Under the pieces are notes generated by a model. That model was not told the origin of the DNA. It did not search any database and was given only the letters and a program-made list of their open reading frames with translations. DNA of 64,000 bases from Perkinsela sp. pyNocScin1 (Eukaryota; Euglenozoa; Kinetoplastea; Prokinetoplastida; Perkinselidae). The translations under genes and the position numbers were made by a program. Positions 22,408 to 32,648 of this stretch are shown here, in pieces; position 1 is the stretch's first letter, and the number at the start of each line of letters is the position of its first letter. The stretch lies in assembly GCA_964019655.1 (NCBI GenBank), contig CAXHTR010000004.1, positions 1 through 64,000 on the forward strand, in the 5' to 3' direction.

Positions 22408-22646
22408 GGGATGTATTTGAAAAAAGGAGTGAAATAACTGCCTAATACGATGAAATGATGAATGGTCACGTGCTCATATCAAGCACGATTCTATTCTATC
22501 AAGTATGAGCATGTCTAAGGCGTCCACAGACGAAGAGAAGTATCTTCTTCTTCACACTCTGCAATATCTTCGCACAAATCTATGCTTTGTGAGATGTATG
22601 CGATTGTTCTTCACGATCGCACTGCGTTCATCGACGCAGCAATCTA

Positions 22647-23010
22647 CATTGCTTGAACCAGGGTGATCTCTACAATGCCTTTTGGGATATGTCCGATGCA
22701 TGCCTCTCGCTCAAAGCTATTGCCCTTCAAGCGCTTTCTCATCAAACTGTCTGGAATATTGCAGAGACATACTTTGCTTACAAGTTTGTTGCCTCCGAGA
22801 TGAAATTGCACAAGTATTGGTTGTGGGCGCTCAGCAAGACTTTCTCTGAAAAAAAGTTGCTCCGAAGGTCAAGCCGTTTCATTCTGGATGGGAGACCGTC
22901 CATCGAAAGCTTCCTGAGAGCCTATTTAAGAAGACGCTGAGTTCGATAAGCCTACGGGGAATATTTTCTGTCTCTATGCTCGGAACACCTTTGACATCTA
23001 GCTATCTTGC
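22647..23010 (-). pseudogene. LRR gene relic, frameshifted
   Basis: On the minus strand I read IPRRLIELSVFLNRLSGSF, then in another frame GLPSRMKRLDLRSNFFSEKV, then in a third HLGGNKLVSKVCLCN and IPDSLMRKRLKGNSF. These are successive LRR units, each about 23 residues long. The 95-codon plus-strand open frame covering the same bases is its shadow. The bases at 22,408-22,646 and 23,011-23,206 hold nothing I recognise. Confidence 0.72.
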
Positions 23011-23206
23011 ATATGGTCCTGATCAAGGATACTTTGTTGAAATGCATCTATGTTTCCTAGAGAGCGCACTGTATAGAGAACAGCTGGAAAAGTCATGAGT
23101 ACCTCATTTTAAGCTATCAAAATTTTTCAAAAAGTGAGACCTGCGCCCGCGAGAGAGTCAGGACGTGAATATGCAGAAAATCTCAATGCATGCCGAGGCC
23201 TTCATT

Positions 23207-24031
23207 TCAAGCCTGTATGAGAATGTCATACATGTCTTGCCCAGATACGTTTATGATCTTTCCGAATTTTTCCTTGTCGACCCGGATCCTCGAGCCCTGA
23301 ATCCCGCGCATATCCACCATGAGGGCCTCTTGCGAGATCTGGTTGTGCGAAAGGTTCAAGTGCCGAATGGACTTCGGGAGACCTGTCAAATCAATGCTCC
23401 CCGAGAGCTTCGCGAAGCTGATATCGAAAAGAATGAGACCTGCTGGGAGTGCGTGGAGCTCGATACCCCCATCAAAATCGTTATGCCCGGCTCGCACGAA
23501 CTGCGTTGTCTTTGGTAGCTGAGAAGCACATAGATGGCCGAAAAATAGGTTGTTGCTGATGATAATCTGCTCCATGGTCTCTGGGAGGTTTTCGAACGCA
23601 AAACTGCAGGTAAATTTGTTGTACGCAATGTTTAACCGCTTGAGCTTTGGTGGTAAGAGTGCAGTTTCGACAGACCCTTCGAGGTGGAGCGAAGCAATGC
23701 AAAAGTCAAGAACAAGCCGAGGTATCCAGCCGACATCCAAGCGCCCGCCAGGACCGATGATATAGTCATCATCCTCCGCGTCACTATCGCCAAAAAATGC
23801 GAAACCGAGGTTTGGCTCGAAATCGATAGTTGTGACTCAACCATCGGCGTCGAGAACCACACCAGTCCATGAGATGATATCGCGGAAATCGTCATTTGCG
23901 TTCTTGAGCATCAGGAGGTTTCGAACTTCACCGACGAGCGCTTCCATGCGTGTCTGTTCTGGCATTGAGTCGACGTCAAAACGGCCAGCAGCGGATAGAT
24001 CAGCAGAGAGTAGAGTAATTTGTCGTATCAT
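23207..24031 (-). pseudogene. Secreted LRR gene with one in-frame TGA
   Basis: MIRQITLLSADLSAAGR opens a frame with MPEQTRMEALVGEV and the cap DDFRDIISWTGVVLDADG. A TGA follows immediately, and the same frame continues VTTIDFEPNLGF to the end at 23,207. The neighbour at 24.1 kb has Ser at the matching place (SDGSVIEVDFD). Five or six repeats follow, then a tail (KEKFGKIINVSGQDMYDIL) conserved with the 24.1- and 25.1-kb genes. One stop in an otherwise clean frame means recent loss, or readthrough giving a minor long product. I favour a pseudogene. Confidence 0.82.
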
Positions 24032-24105
24032 TGAAGTTTCAGAAATGCACAGTGGAAAAGAAATGTTAAGTAGGAGTACCGCTTGCGATATCTATGATGG
24101 TGAAT

Positions 24106-24918
24106 CTAACGAATCTGCGATGATACGTCTTTCCCACAGCTGTCAACAATTTTCCCAAAACTTTCCCTATCAAGGGCCAGTGCGAGCATGGGGTACTTGT
24201 TTGGCTCAAAAATGAGCTGATCTTGCGCAATGTCGTTGCTATAAAGAGATATCTTAGTTATCCCCGAAGGCAAGCTACATACATCGATGGTGCCGCTCAG
24301 TTTAGCATCAGTGATTTCGAGAGCGCGTAGGCCGTGCGGAAGCTGGTGGAGGTCTACACTCCCCGAAAAGCCGTTGCTTCCAGCTTTGAAAATTTGCATA
24401 GATTCTGGAAGAGCGCAGAGATTGAGTGTTCCCTGAAGCCTATTATCCCAGATTTCAACGGTTTCGATATACTTCGGTAGCCCTTCGATTGCAAATTCCC
24501 CGGAGAGCTTATTTGTGGGGACTCGTAAGATGTGCAGATGTGGTGGTAGCGAGGCCGTTTCTAGAGTGCCTTCGAGATCGAGCCCTTCAATGCCAAGCTC
24601 ACGAACCTTCCAGGGCAGCCAGCGAAGGTCGATGCTGCCGCCTGGTCCTACAAAAAATAATTCTTCAATATCCCCGCCCATCATTATGCTCCCCCTCAGA
24701 ACATCGAAGTCGACTTCGATGACGCTTCCGTCACTGTCAATCTTGACCCCGTCCCATTCGCAAATATCGAGAAATTCACCGTCTTTGTCCTGAAGATGGT
24801 GCGTGTCTTGAATTGAGGCCACGAGAAGTTCCATCATCGCCTGCTCATCCATGAGGTCTTTGGCGAAACGCCCTATGCCCTCGACGTCGGCAGCCATGAA
24901 AATGCACAAAAGCAACAT
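24106..24918 (-). CDS. Secreted LRR protein, 270 aa
   Basis: Leader MLLLCIFMAADVEGIGR, then LMDEQAMMELLVASI, then the plant-like cap EFLDICEWDGVKIDSDG, then about six repeats (LPKYIETVEIWDNRLQG, LPESMQIFKAGSNGFSG). The C-terminal motif DRESFGKIVDSCGKDVSS recurs in the genes at 23.2 and 25.1 kb, which marks the three as a tandem trio of close paralogues. The stop is TAG. The frame is intact and there is no membrane anchor. Confidence 0.88.
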   Translation of the reverse strand: MLLLCIFMAADVEGIGRFAKDLMDEQAMMELLVASIQDTHHLQDKDGEFLDICEWDGVKIDSDGSVIEVDFDVLRGSIMMGGDIEELFFVGPGGSIDLRWLPWKVRELGIEGLDLEGTLETASLPPHLHILRVPTNKLSGEFAIEGLPKYIETVEIWDNRLQGTLNLCALPESMQIFKAGSNGFSGSVDLHQLPHGLRALEITDAKLSGTIDVCSLPSGITKISLYSNDIAQDQLIFEPNKYPMLALALDRESFGKIVDSCGKDVSSQIR

Positions 24919-25054
24919 CAGAGAAAGTAAAAACGCTTGAGGAGTAAATCAAAAGCTGTAAATGTGGGAGCGGACGTACCTTGAGGCTGAAAATATACTC
25001 TAGCCAAAGCCCAAATTACCTGTGATTTTTGACGAGCACGGGACCATTTCTTTG

Positions 25055-25894
25055 TTAAACCCTTCTGCCCGTGAGCAGCGAGGAAGCGTCGTTTCCATCA
25101 TGATCGCGAATCTCCATGAACTGGCCCTCGTCGAAGCGTAGCGAGAAATTCGGGTGTCTTTCCGTGGGTACAAGAACCGTCTCCTGTCGGATCTTCGTTC
25201 GCTGTACATTTATCGTTCGCACAGAGCTCGGGACGTGACTGATGTCTATGGTGCCGGACAGGCGCGTGTTGTGCACGTTGATCATCTGTATACCCCCTGG
25301 CAGGCGACTTAAGTCGATGGACCCCGAAAAGTCGTTGCTCCCCAGTATGAGGTATTGCATATTCTTTGGCAGCGCTGTCAAGTCCAGCGTCCCCGAAAAT
25401 TCGTTCCGCAGGATGGAAACGCTTTGCAGACGATCTGGGAGATTTTCGACCTGGAAAGTCCCATGAAGCTTGTTGAATGGAAGCCGAAGTTTCTCGAGGA
25501 CTGGCGGCAGGAGCGCCGTCTTCAGCGTCCCCTTTATGGAGAGCGAGGCGACGTTGAAGTGCACCACGGTCTGCGGTATCCACCGAAGGTCCATTGCGCC
25601 GCGGGGACCGACAATATAAACAAACATATCGACTATATCATCGTCGTGAGAGGTTTCGTCATTATCCAGCATGTCAGGCTCGAACTGAACCCGAACGACT
25701 TCACCGCTTAGGCCAAACTTTAGGCCCGGCCACTGTTCAATTTCCAGGAAATCATCATCCTCGCTCTTCAGGGCACGGAGGTTCTCCATGTCCGCCACGA
25801 GGAGCTCCATTCGGGTCTGATCTGTCATAAACGCAATGTTGAAGCGCCCGGCGCCTTCGATATCAGCGCAGAACACTTGGAGGAAAGCAGACAT
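25055..25894 (-). CDS. Secreted LRR protein, 279 aa
   Basis: Leader MSAFLQVFCADIEGAGR, then FMTDQTRMELLVADM, then the cap DDFLEIEQWPGLKFGLSG. An acidic stretch (DNDETSHDDD) precedes MDLRWIPQTVVHFN. About six repeats follow, then the family C-terminal motif DEGQFMEIRDHDGNDASS. It is the third member of the 23-26 kb trio. The stop is TAA. A pyrimidine-rich TTTTTCTTTACAATTTGAG lies just before the start codon. Confidence 0.88.
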   Translation of the reverse strand: MSAFLQVFCADIEGAGRFNIAFMTDQTRMELLVADMENLRALKSEDDDFLEIEQWPGLKFGLSGEVVRVQFEPDMLDNDETSHDDDIVDMFVYIVGPRGAMDLRWIPQTVVHFNVASLSIKGTLKTALLPPVLEKLRLPFNKLHGTFQVENLPDRLQSVSILRNEFSGTLDLTALPKNMQYLILGSNDFSGSIDLSRLPGGIQMINVHNTRLSGTIDISHVPSSVRTINVQRTKIRQETVLVPTERHPNFSLRFDEGQFMEIRDHDGNDASSLLTGRRV

Positions 25895-26006
25895 AACTCA
25901 AATTGTAAAGAAAAAGATCTTATGCGAGAAAGTATGCTTCGATGGTAAGGCCTCTTTCAGAGCAAATGGAAATCAATATACTGCGCCCACTTTCAGCCTT
26001 CGCTTA

Positions 26007-26853
26007 TCATCTAAGGTGAACACCCTCTGGAAAACTCGCGGGGTCGATGGGCGCAAAGGTCCGTTTCGTCACAGAGAGTACAAAGGGCTGCGGTGGAAGG
26101 CTGCCCAGCTGCAGAGACCCCTCAAAGTTGTTGTTGTGGAGGCTGAGCATGCTCAGCGATGCTGGCAGGGCGTCGAGGTCCAGCGTTCCGACGAGTGAAT
26201 TGTCACAGAGGAGAAGCCTCTCGAGCTTCGGAGGCAGTGCGCGCAGGTTAATAGTTCCCTCAAAGTGGTTGTTTGCAAGGTTAAGGAGCAGAAGGCCACT
26301 TGGCAGCTGTTCAAGCTCGAGCGCCCCCCCGAAATCGGTTCTCGAGGACGCCGAAAACTTCCATGGTAGCCGGAAGCGCCCGCAAATTGATGGTACCCCG
26401 AAACCCTTGGTAATCTGTACGAAACTCTCGCAAGCCTCGCGGGAGCGCCTCTGTGTTCAACGTTCCAAAAGCGCAATGCGTTCGGGCAAACTGTAGTGCG
26501 AGCTTAGAGCGCCGCAGGTCGAGCTTTTGGAGCTTTTGCGGAAGATAGTCGAAGGAGAAGGAGAAGCACAGCCACTTTTCGTTCACCCACGCTATTTCTG
26601 TGACGTTGGCATCGGCGTCGCATGTCACGCCACTCCATTCGCAAACATCTGTGAAATCGCCGTCTTGGTCGCGGAATATTGTTGTGTTTACCGGCTTTCC
26701 CTCAGTGATGATGAGCTCCATGAGCATCTGATCCGTGAATGTAGCGATGTCAGCACGTCCAAGCGTCGTGTCGGCGGTCGAGAAGAAGTTTAGCATTGGT
26801 TGACTCAAAAGTTCGAAAAGGTAAATGGAGCCCAAAAGCAATCGCTCGTCCAA
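26007..26853 (-). pseudogene. Secreted LRR gene with +1 frameshift in a C7 run
   Basis: The likely start is MLNFFSTADTTLGRADI (ATG near 26,796). An upstream ATG at 26,853 would extend the leader. The cap is textbook: DFTDVCEWSGVTCDADANV. Repeats run in one frame to ENRFRGG, then in another from ALELEQLPSGLLLLNLANN to a TGA at 26,007. The switch falls in seven C on the plus strand (26,324-26,330). With six, the repeat would have its regular 13-residue spacing between N and the next LP. Either one base was gained in the genome, or the base count is wrong. Confidence 0.83.
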
Positions 26854-27009
26854 TCAAATTTATGCTGAGCAATTTGAAAAGCACAAAGCCACATAAGGGA
26901 CTCATTGCTACACGCGTTGATGCTCGTACCCGGCCGTGCCTATGTTCAAGCAAAAACTCGCCTTCGATGGGAGTTTGGGTAGAAGATGTGTGATAGCGAA
27001 GCTTCAAAA

Positions 27010-27436
27010 TTCAATCAATCTCAGCGTGCGAAATCACACTTGATAGGTCATGCTCTTCGAATTTGTCCAATGAAAGTTTGTTGAGCGACAGAATAAACGT
27101 CTGAGCGCTACATATGCCTTGACTCGGTGTAAAAGTTTCATTCCAATGGAGCAAACCGTCTTTATGCTATGGTACATCGATAGATGCTTCGTTTCCATTC
27201 ACATTGACAAAGCTGACAATTTCACCTTCCACTCTCGAAGCCAACGTGCGCCCGTCCCACGCAGATATGTTTAAAAACGATTTATCATCATCCTGCACAT
27301 TGGCGATCTTTTTACGCAGCAAACCAAGAGCTGCATCAGCGATTGCTCGCACATGGAGGCAAAATCGATTTTTCCCGCGTATGTCATGTCTGCTAAACAA
27401 AATCAATCCGGAGAGATGGGCATTTCGATTCGTCAC
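27010..27436 (-). pseudogene. LRR gene relic, N-terminal cap only
   Basis: The frame 27,167-27,436 reads AIADAALGLLRKKIANV and DDDKSFLNISAWDGRTLAS, matching the region before and including the LRR cap of the neighbours. Downstream only SAQTFILSLNKLSLDKF hints at a repeat before the similarity ends. No leader ATG is visible, so it is truncated at both ends. Confidence 0.55.
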
Positions 27437-27601
27437 TGTAATAGACTGATATCGTCAGCATCAAAAAGGTGCTTTATTTTTTCTTGAGCACGCTGGGATG
27501 GAAAGCTTTTTATTTTCTTTTTGGACTCATGAAAATGCAAAGACCTGAAGAATGAAAGAAGGCATAACCCTTGCGATGGACACCGGCTTACAATTCGCAG
27601 C

Positions 27602-28297
27602 CTATCTGTGCTTGAAGAATTTTCCCGGCCTTTGAAGTGCATAGTTCGAGTCGACAGCTCTCGGGATGCCAACCTTCTTATCCAGTCTTATCTGCTCAAG
27701 GTTTTTCGGTAATGCACCGTAGCAGACGGAATGCTGACGGATCGCATTCATGAGAATGCTCAGCTCGCGGAGACTCGGAGGCAAAGCAGTCAGCGTGATT
27801 GGTCCCTGAAATCGATTGACGGCAAAGTCGCCATGCTCGAGTTTGTTGGGGAGTGTTCGAAGCTCGATTCGGCCGTGGAGCTGGTCGGCCCGGACTGATA
27901 CGTGGCGAAGCTCTCTCGGCAATGCCCTGGTGTTCAGCGTGCCAGTGAGCGGGTAGAAGTTTATCCGCACATCCTGGAGGGTGGGTGGAAGATAGTGAAG
28001 ACGGATTTGGCCGAGCTCTTGAGCAAAGCGAACAAAATTTAACTTCGTGAGAATTCCGTCAGTGCACGAGAAGACAGCGCGCATTGCGAGAACATTAGTT
28101 CCGTTGTCGGGTGGGTGGCCTTTCCAATTACAGATGTTTCCCTCTGGCTGGCCCTGGGATAGCATGAGGACTCCAGTGGGATCGCATCCATCAAGGAGTC
28201 GAGCGACTTGTAAGCCCTGCATCTGCAGGCAATCCGACGTTGGCACATCATGAAGATTGTCGGCTGAGATAGCAAGCAGGGCACGGACCAGGGGCAT
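27602..28297 (-). CDS. Divergent secreted LRR protein, 231 aa
   Basis: Leader MPLVRALLAISADN. A cap with GNICNWKGHPPDNGTNV and a later Cys (AVFSCTDG) replaces the usual WxGVxCD, and only about five repeats follow (LPPTLQDVRINFYPLTGTL, LPRELRHVSVRADQLHGRI). The spacing within repeats is kept, but Gly and Asn anchors are weaker than in neighbours, suggesting relaxed constraint. The frame is intact and ends in TGA. It lies in the same minus-strand array. Confidence 0.75.
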   Translation of the reverse strand: MPLVRALLAISADNLHDVPTSDCLQMQGLQVARLLDGCDPTGVLMLSQGQPEGNICNWKGHPPDNGTNVLAMRAVFSCTDGILTKLNFVRFAQELGQIRLHYLPPTLQDVRINFYPLTGTLNTRALPRELRHVSVRADQLHGRIELRTLPNKLEHGDFAVNRFQGPITLTALPPSLRELSILMNAIRQHSVCYGALPKNLEQIRLDKKVGIPRAVDSNYALQRPGKFFKHR

Positions 28298-28422
28298 GGG
28301 TCAAGATAAAGTGAGATGCACGAAGGCTTTGAAGATATCACTTCAGTCTGAGAAAATGCTATCAAAGGTCTTCATAAAAATTGAAAAAGAGCATTATTTT
28401 CTCACAGTGAAGCTAGAGAGAC

Positions 28423-28692
28423 TTACGTCTGTGAAAACGTAACCACATTGCACAGCGAATGCGACTGTTTCGAAGTGGACTGCTCATGAGCAGTCAAAAA
28501 CCATGGTAAATTACGTAAAAAGCCTCTGCACGCGGGAAAAGTGCTTGAACTAGAAAGGACCAGTAGAGTTGGAACCAGAGCGAGACAAGAATCATCCAAG
28601 TAGCTGCCAAAGCAGCCATTGATGACGAGCTTTAGCTCGAGCATGCAATTATAGACAATTATGGCAGATGGAAGCATTCGATATCTCTCCAA
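28423..28692 (-). pseudogene. Probable LRR relic
   Basis: Minus-strand reading gives LPSAIIVYNCMLELKLVIN, then LVPTLLVLSSSSTFPACRG and FLRNLPWFL, with units about 22 residues apart. Signature Asn and Gly residues are mostly lost. The call is tentative and depends on spacing and position within the LRR array. Confidence 0.4.
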
Positions 28693-28926
28693 TTCGCATA
28701 AGTTTGTGTAAGAAGCTCATCATAGTAACTGCCTAAGAGCCAATCGTCGGCTGAGCTTGATTCGCACACATTCTAAGTCCATAAAATCGAAAACGTTCGA
28801 ATGGTAAAAAGCCTTTAGATTTCATTCATCGAAGCACATTTCAGTCTATAGAGAAACACTACTCACACATCAGAATTTACACATATCCTTTGTCAGGATT
28901 TCACCTTTTAATGGCACAGCTTATAT

Positions 28927-29583
28927 TTACACAAACTTCATAACCAAACCCGGATTCAGCGCAAGGAAAACGACCTGCTCAAGTGTACGCGGCACCCGCG
29001 TCTCGCCGGAAAGCGAGTTATTCCGCAGGTCTAGATTGAACATCGCCTGCGGTAGTTTTGAGAGGTCTACCCTTCCCGAGAGCGCGTTGTGCGAGATGTC
29101 GAGAGACTGGAGCGACGCTGGCAAATGTGCCAAGTCGACACTCCCCGAGAAAAGGTTGTGCGACATGTAGAGCGTTTTCAGGCGGGCTGGCAGACATGTC
29201 AGACCGAGACTACCCGTGAGATGGTTCACGCTGAGCGAGAGAAAGCTCAATGTGTGCGGCAGCTCGTTCAGACTGACACCACCGGACAGATCGTTGTTCC
29301 CGAGCGAGAGATACTCGAGCGTCTCCGGTGCCCAGCGGAGGTCGATGGAGCCGCGCAGCAACGCCCACGACCAGACGATGCGTGTGATGTTGCCTTCACT
29401 ATCGTAAACAATGCCCGTCCACTTTTTGATCGGGAGGTACACTTCATTGGTGTCTTGAAAGCGCGACTTGTCTTCTATGCTACTCACGAAGAGCTCAAGC
29501 AGCGTCTGCTGGTGGAGTGAACCGCGGTCGCAGCGGCCGAGGGATGTATCTCTACAAGCAACCAGTAGCACGGGGAGAAACAT
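28927..29583 (-). CDS. Secreted LRR protein, 218 aa
   Basis: Leader MFLPVLLVACRDTSLGR, then LHQQTLLELFVSSI, then the cap VYLPIKKWTGIVYDSEGNI, then LRGSIDLRWAPETLEYL and about six very regular repeats (LPHTLSFLSLSVNHLTG, LPASLQSLDISHNALSG). It ends with the capping segment VPRTLEQVVFLALNPG and TAA. It is the most upstream LRR gene of the minus-strand cluster and is intact. Confidence 0.88.
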   Translation of the reverse strand: MFLPVLLVACRDTSLGRCDRGSLHQQTLLELFVSSIEDKSRFQDTNEVYLPIKKWTGIVYDSEGNITRIVWSWALLRGSIDLRWAPETLEYLSLGNNDLSGGVSLNELPHTLSFLSLSVNHLTGSLGLTCLPARLKTLYMSHNLFSGSVDLAHLPASLQSLDISHNALSGRVDLSKLPQAMFNLDLRNNSLSGETRVPRTLEQVVFLALNPGLVMKFV

Positions 29584-30230
29584 TGCAGTGCATCATGTCA
29601 CTTACTCTATATATAGGAGATGATACACGATGTGCGAAAGGCTTCGGGGGCCCTTTTGCAACGAAAAAAAATATACAAAGGCTCAAAAAGTCCATACACA
29701 AGTGAAAGAGTATAAGTCACTGCAATTTTTTCATGGTTATGGTCTGCGGGCGTCCGACAAATACGCAACCTTAAGACCTTCGGAAAGTCGCGGGCGACGC
29801 TGAGCAGTTCATGCACCAGATCACGCTACTGAGCGAAAGACTGAATACAGCTCGGCGCGCCCCGTCTTGGGACCGCATTATGCTGTCTGTGTGTCATCAA
29901 ACCTACATTGCTTGCACAGCTGGGAGGATCTCTGACTGAACAAGCTGTATTTTAGCATCCTCGTGCTATCATCCTAGTGCAATTCAAAGTCCCACATTGG
30001 AACCAAATTTCTCTATTCTTCATTTTCTAACCTGCATTGGTTTTTCGTCTTTGATTCACTCCGCATGTATCTGCTGAAACGCGTGCGTGATAAGTAACCT
30101 CCGAGCGCTCACTTGTTTGCAATTCTTTCGTGCGAATTTAAAATTCTGTGATTCACACTTCATGACCTGAGATTTAGCGTGTTCGTAGCTTGGATAAAAA
30201 GTTGCAACAACGCGAAGTACATCTTAACAC
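29584..30230. other. Unassigned spacer at the edge of the LRR cluster
   Basis: No confident gene is seen. A short minus-strand frame near 29.6-29.8 kb has a faint LRR-like FPKVLRLRIC but nothing more. Transcription direction changes around here. Confidence 0.4.
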
Positions 30231-30821
30231 GTTGAACTTGAAAAGCTGAGTGGCAGCAAGCTCCAGGAGGCGGCTGAAGGTCTTGAGCCAGCAGACCTAA
30301 GCAACTTTGTGAAACTCATGCACAACATGGCCGTGAGCACCCGCAAGGATCGGGAGCACCACCTTGACTTCCATCTTAACAAGAACAATAACGAGCGTCA
30401 CGCTGAGAATCTGCGGCCGGCAATTGCAGCAGCACTCGATTACCTCGTCCGCCCTTTTCCGATTGCTGAACAGCGATTGGGCAGCCCGCGTAGTGGTGCC
30501 ATTGTCGCCACTGTGCCTAGTGCGCACACCGAGCCTGTGCCACCTGCGCCTTCACCATCCGCGCCTTCGGCACCTGCACTCTCTCGTTCATTGCGTGAAG
30601 CATCGCCAAGCGCCCATATTCTCTCGACCGTTCCTAGTGTCTAAATCTTCGACATCGCTCCAAGTTCCTCTGGGGCAAACCCTGATACGTGCTGCATCCC
30701 TCTTTATGTTCTGGTGTGGACACTTCTGCGTTTCAATGTGATCTTCTGGTTCTTTGCTCTTTTCCGATTTGCAAAGTATTGCTTCCCGCAATACACGCCA
30801 ACAATTATCATACTGCCGTAA
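30231..30821 (+). pseudogene. Membrane-tailed Pro/Ser-rich family member, one in-frame TAA
   Basis: One frame runs KLSGSKLQEAAEGLEPAD, HNMAVSTRKDREHHLDFHLN, a Pro/Ser/Ala-rich middle (TEPVPPAPSPSAPSAP), TAA at 30,642, then PSSSGANPDTC and a C-terminal membrane segment (YVLVWTLLRFNVIFWFFALF). The copy at 44.6-45.0 kb has TCA where this has TAA, so the stop is a point mutation of Ser. No ATG precedes the conserved part. The family is also seen at 31.1, 35.9, 38.5 and 44.6 kb. Function is unknown. Confidence 0.65.
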
Positions 30822-31060
30822 ACATATGAAATCAATGATTGCGTAGCTAAATTTCTTCTTTACCGCTTTACTGTCGACGCTTGTTTTTTGAATTCCATTG
30901 ATTAGTTATCATGCACATCTGCTGTTAGACCGTGTAGATAACAGTCGTGCGACCCCACCCCTTATCGAGATTGCGGTCTGATAGCCTTTCCTCTTGAATG
31001 GTGCTTTGTCCCCCAAGCCTCGCTTTGATACGCTTGTTCGTGTAACGATACAGACCGTTC
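30650..31060 (+). repeat. Interspersed module copy 1 (membrane-tail coding end plus 3' flank)
   Basis: It shares CTGGTGTGGACACTTCT, CAAAGTA, ACGCCAACA and GATTGCGTAGCTA with copies at 35.7-36.1 kb (inverted), 37.6-38.5 kb (inverted, split by a mariner) and 44.7-45.25 kb. It holds the unoccupied TA (30,792-30,793) corresponding to the mariner insertion site at 37,682. Confidence 0.8.
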
Positions 31061-31104
31061 TTTCTCTGACATATTTCTTTTTTTCTTCCCTGCTAACAGT
31101 GATA

Positions 31105-31680
31105 ATGACGCAGCAAAATATTCCCGACATCGCGGCGAAGGCCGAAGAAGTCAACTGCATCTGCACTTGAGCGGAAAAGCGGTCAGTAAAGGTTATACTG
31201 ACACGCCTCACCGCGAACGCGCACACAGAAGAAGACGCGAAGTTGTATTTACAAGATGCACAGAAGCGCCGCAAACACGGGCGTGAGATCCAAGAAGACG
31301 CGACAAAGCTGCTCATCGGAGATGGCGACGGCTACGATTTTCAGCCGCGCGAAAAAACGGTCTGATGCCCTACCACGGCTACACCGCTCGTCCCTCGACT
31401 GACTGCGACGGCACTCATTCCGCGCGATACTTCTGCGACGGCCCCTTCCCCGCAAGGAACGTATACGATGGTCTCAACTTCGACAGCCATCATCGAGACG
31501 GCGACCTCCCCGCCCGGTACCCAGACAACCTCGATATCGGGTCGGCTTGATGCCCTTAAAGCTCAGATCGACGCTTTGGCAACCTCAGTAGACTCTGATC
31601 TTGCGTCACCAGCTCGTCCTGGTACCCGCCCGGTTTTATCTCATCGCTGCGCATTGCCACGATCTCGCGTTTCCGGATAG
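31105..31680 (+). pseudogene. Alpha-helical then Thr/Pro-rich frame with two in-frame TGA
   Basis: From ATGACGCAG the frame reads MTQQNIPDIAAKAEEVN, TGA (31,168), AEKRSVKVILTRL, a charged helix (EEDAKLYLQDAQKRRKHGRE), TGA (31,363), a Thr/Ala/Pro-rich stretch (ATAPSPQGTYTM) and LDALKAQIDALATSVDSDL to TAG. The helix-then-proline order parallels the membrane-tailed family at 30.2 and 35.9 kb but no membrane tail remains. It is probably dead; no function is recognised. Confidence 0.45.
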
Positions 31681-32070
31681 CTGAAGTGTCTCGTAGGCTA
31701 GATCGTCGCTGCGATTTTTCACGGCACATCCGCCCCTTCACGTGTCTTGCACTATACCGCCTTGCGAATATTGCTTCACGCAATATGCCCCAATCTGATT
31801 TCCGTAAGTTCTAAATTCATCATTGCATTGACTGCATAGTCTGTTTTTTTCTGCACCCTTACTTTCATTCTCTAGATTTTTGAGATGCTGCTCTCATGCA
31901 CTACACTATCAAGCGTAAACATTAAGTTAATGCGAAAATCACCGAACGCAGAAGTTTTCGCCGATCTTGCGAAAGGGCAAGTGACGTCAACCGCGTAGCC
32001 CTCGAGATTGCTAAATGGAACTGACTGCAATGCACCATTATCGCAGGGAGAGGCACAGCTCAGAGCTTGC
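31681..32070. other. Spacer with a faint remnant of the interspersed module
   Basis: ATTGCTTCACGCAATA and the following bases near 31,770-31,830 weakly echo the module copy at 30.8 kb. Near 31,982-32,010 a roughly 30-bp segment (GCGTAGCCCTCGAGAT) recurs at 32,450-32,480. Confidence 0.4.
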
Positions 32071-32229
32071 ATGTCTTTGCACTACGAATCGGCGCTTAGT
32101 AAAATGAAGAATGAACCTGGGCTGAACCCATGGGCATCAACACTTGTCCCGCACGAGCCTCCAAAGAATCCGTTCGCTAGCCGAGAGCCCCCAAAGAACC
32201 CCTTCGCGAGCCGATTTTCGAATCTTTAG
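32071..32229 (+). CDS. Small protein with duplicated PPKNPFASR motif, 52 aa
   Basis: From ATG at 32,071 the frame ends EPPKNPFASREPPKNPFASR plus four residues. The two motif copies come from an imperfect 27-bp tandem duplication. NPF motifs bind EH domains in endocytic proteins, and the 41-kb protein has several NPF motifs too. It is short, with an uncertain start, and may be a fragment. Confidence 0.35.
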   Translation: MSLHYESALSKMKNEPGLNPWASTLVPHEPPKNPFASREPPKNPFASRFSNL

Positions 32230-32348
32230 GCTCTTTAACTGTACTGTAATATTTCCGAAAGACATTCATGAAATCCATTATACGTTGCATTTCACGTGTG
32301 CACTACACAGCAAGACATAGCTGCCTATGACTATTCCTTTTCAATGAT

Positions 32349-32648
32349 TTGTCGTCATTTAGAAATGCCTCAGAAAATGCACGTCATGATCTGAAAAACA
32401 GGTGCGCGACAAATATTTTAATATTTCGTCTCAATATTTCGAGGGTGACAAATGACATCAAACGCGTAGCCCTCGAGATCGCAGAGCTCGGAAAAAAGCT
32501 TTACGAGTGTCAGCGTGTCCAGTGCATACTTAATCTTATGGAAACTGTGGCAAAGTTTGCCTTCGTCCTCATCCTGCTTTGCCTCTACGGCTGCTGGACA
32601 TCTCGAGATGTTCGGCGCCCGATGTTCGGGATATTGGCTGCGCTTTAA
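32349..32648 (+). CDS. Possible single-pass membrane protein, hypothetical
   Basis: The frame contains VTNDIKRVALEIAELGKKL (amphipathic helix) followed by a hydrophobic FAFVLILLCLYGCW. That layout, helix then C-terminal membrane segment, recalls the membrane-tailed family of this region, but sequence identity is not evident. There is no ATG at the frame start, so the true extent is unknown. Bases 32,649-32,951 beyond it show nothing. Confidence 0.3.
   Translation: MSSFRNASENARHDLKNRCATNILIFRLNISRVTNDIKRVALEIAELGKKLYECQRVQCILNLMETVAKFAFVLILLCLYGCWTSRDVRRPMFGILAAL

Noticed and set aside
22653-22940. A plus-strand 95-residue gene
   Set aside because: The opposite strand shows three successive LRR units, so this frame is a shadow.
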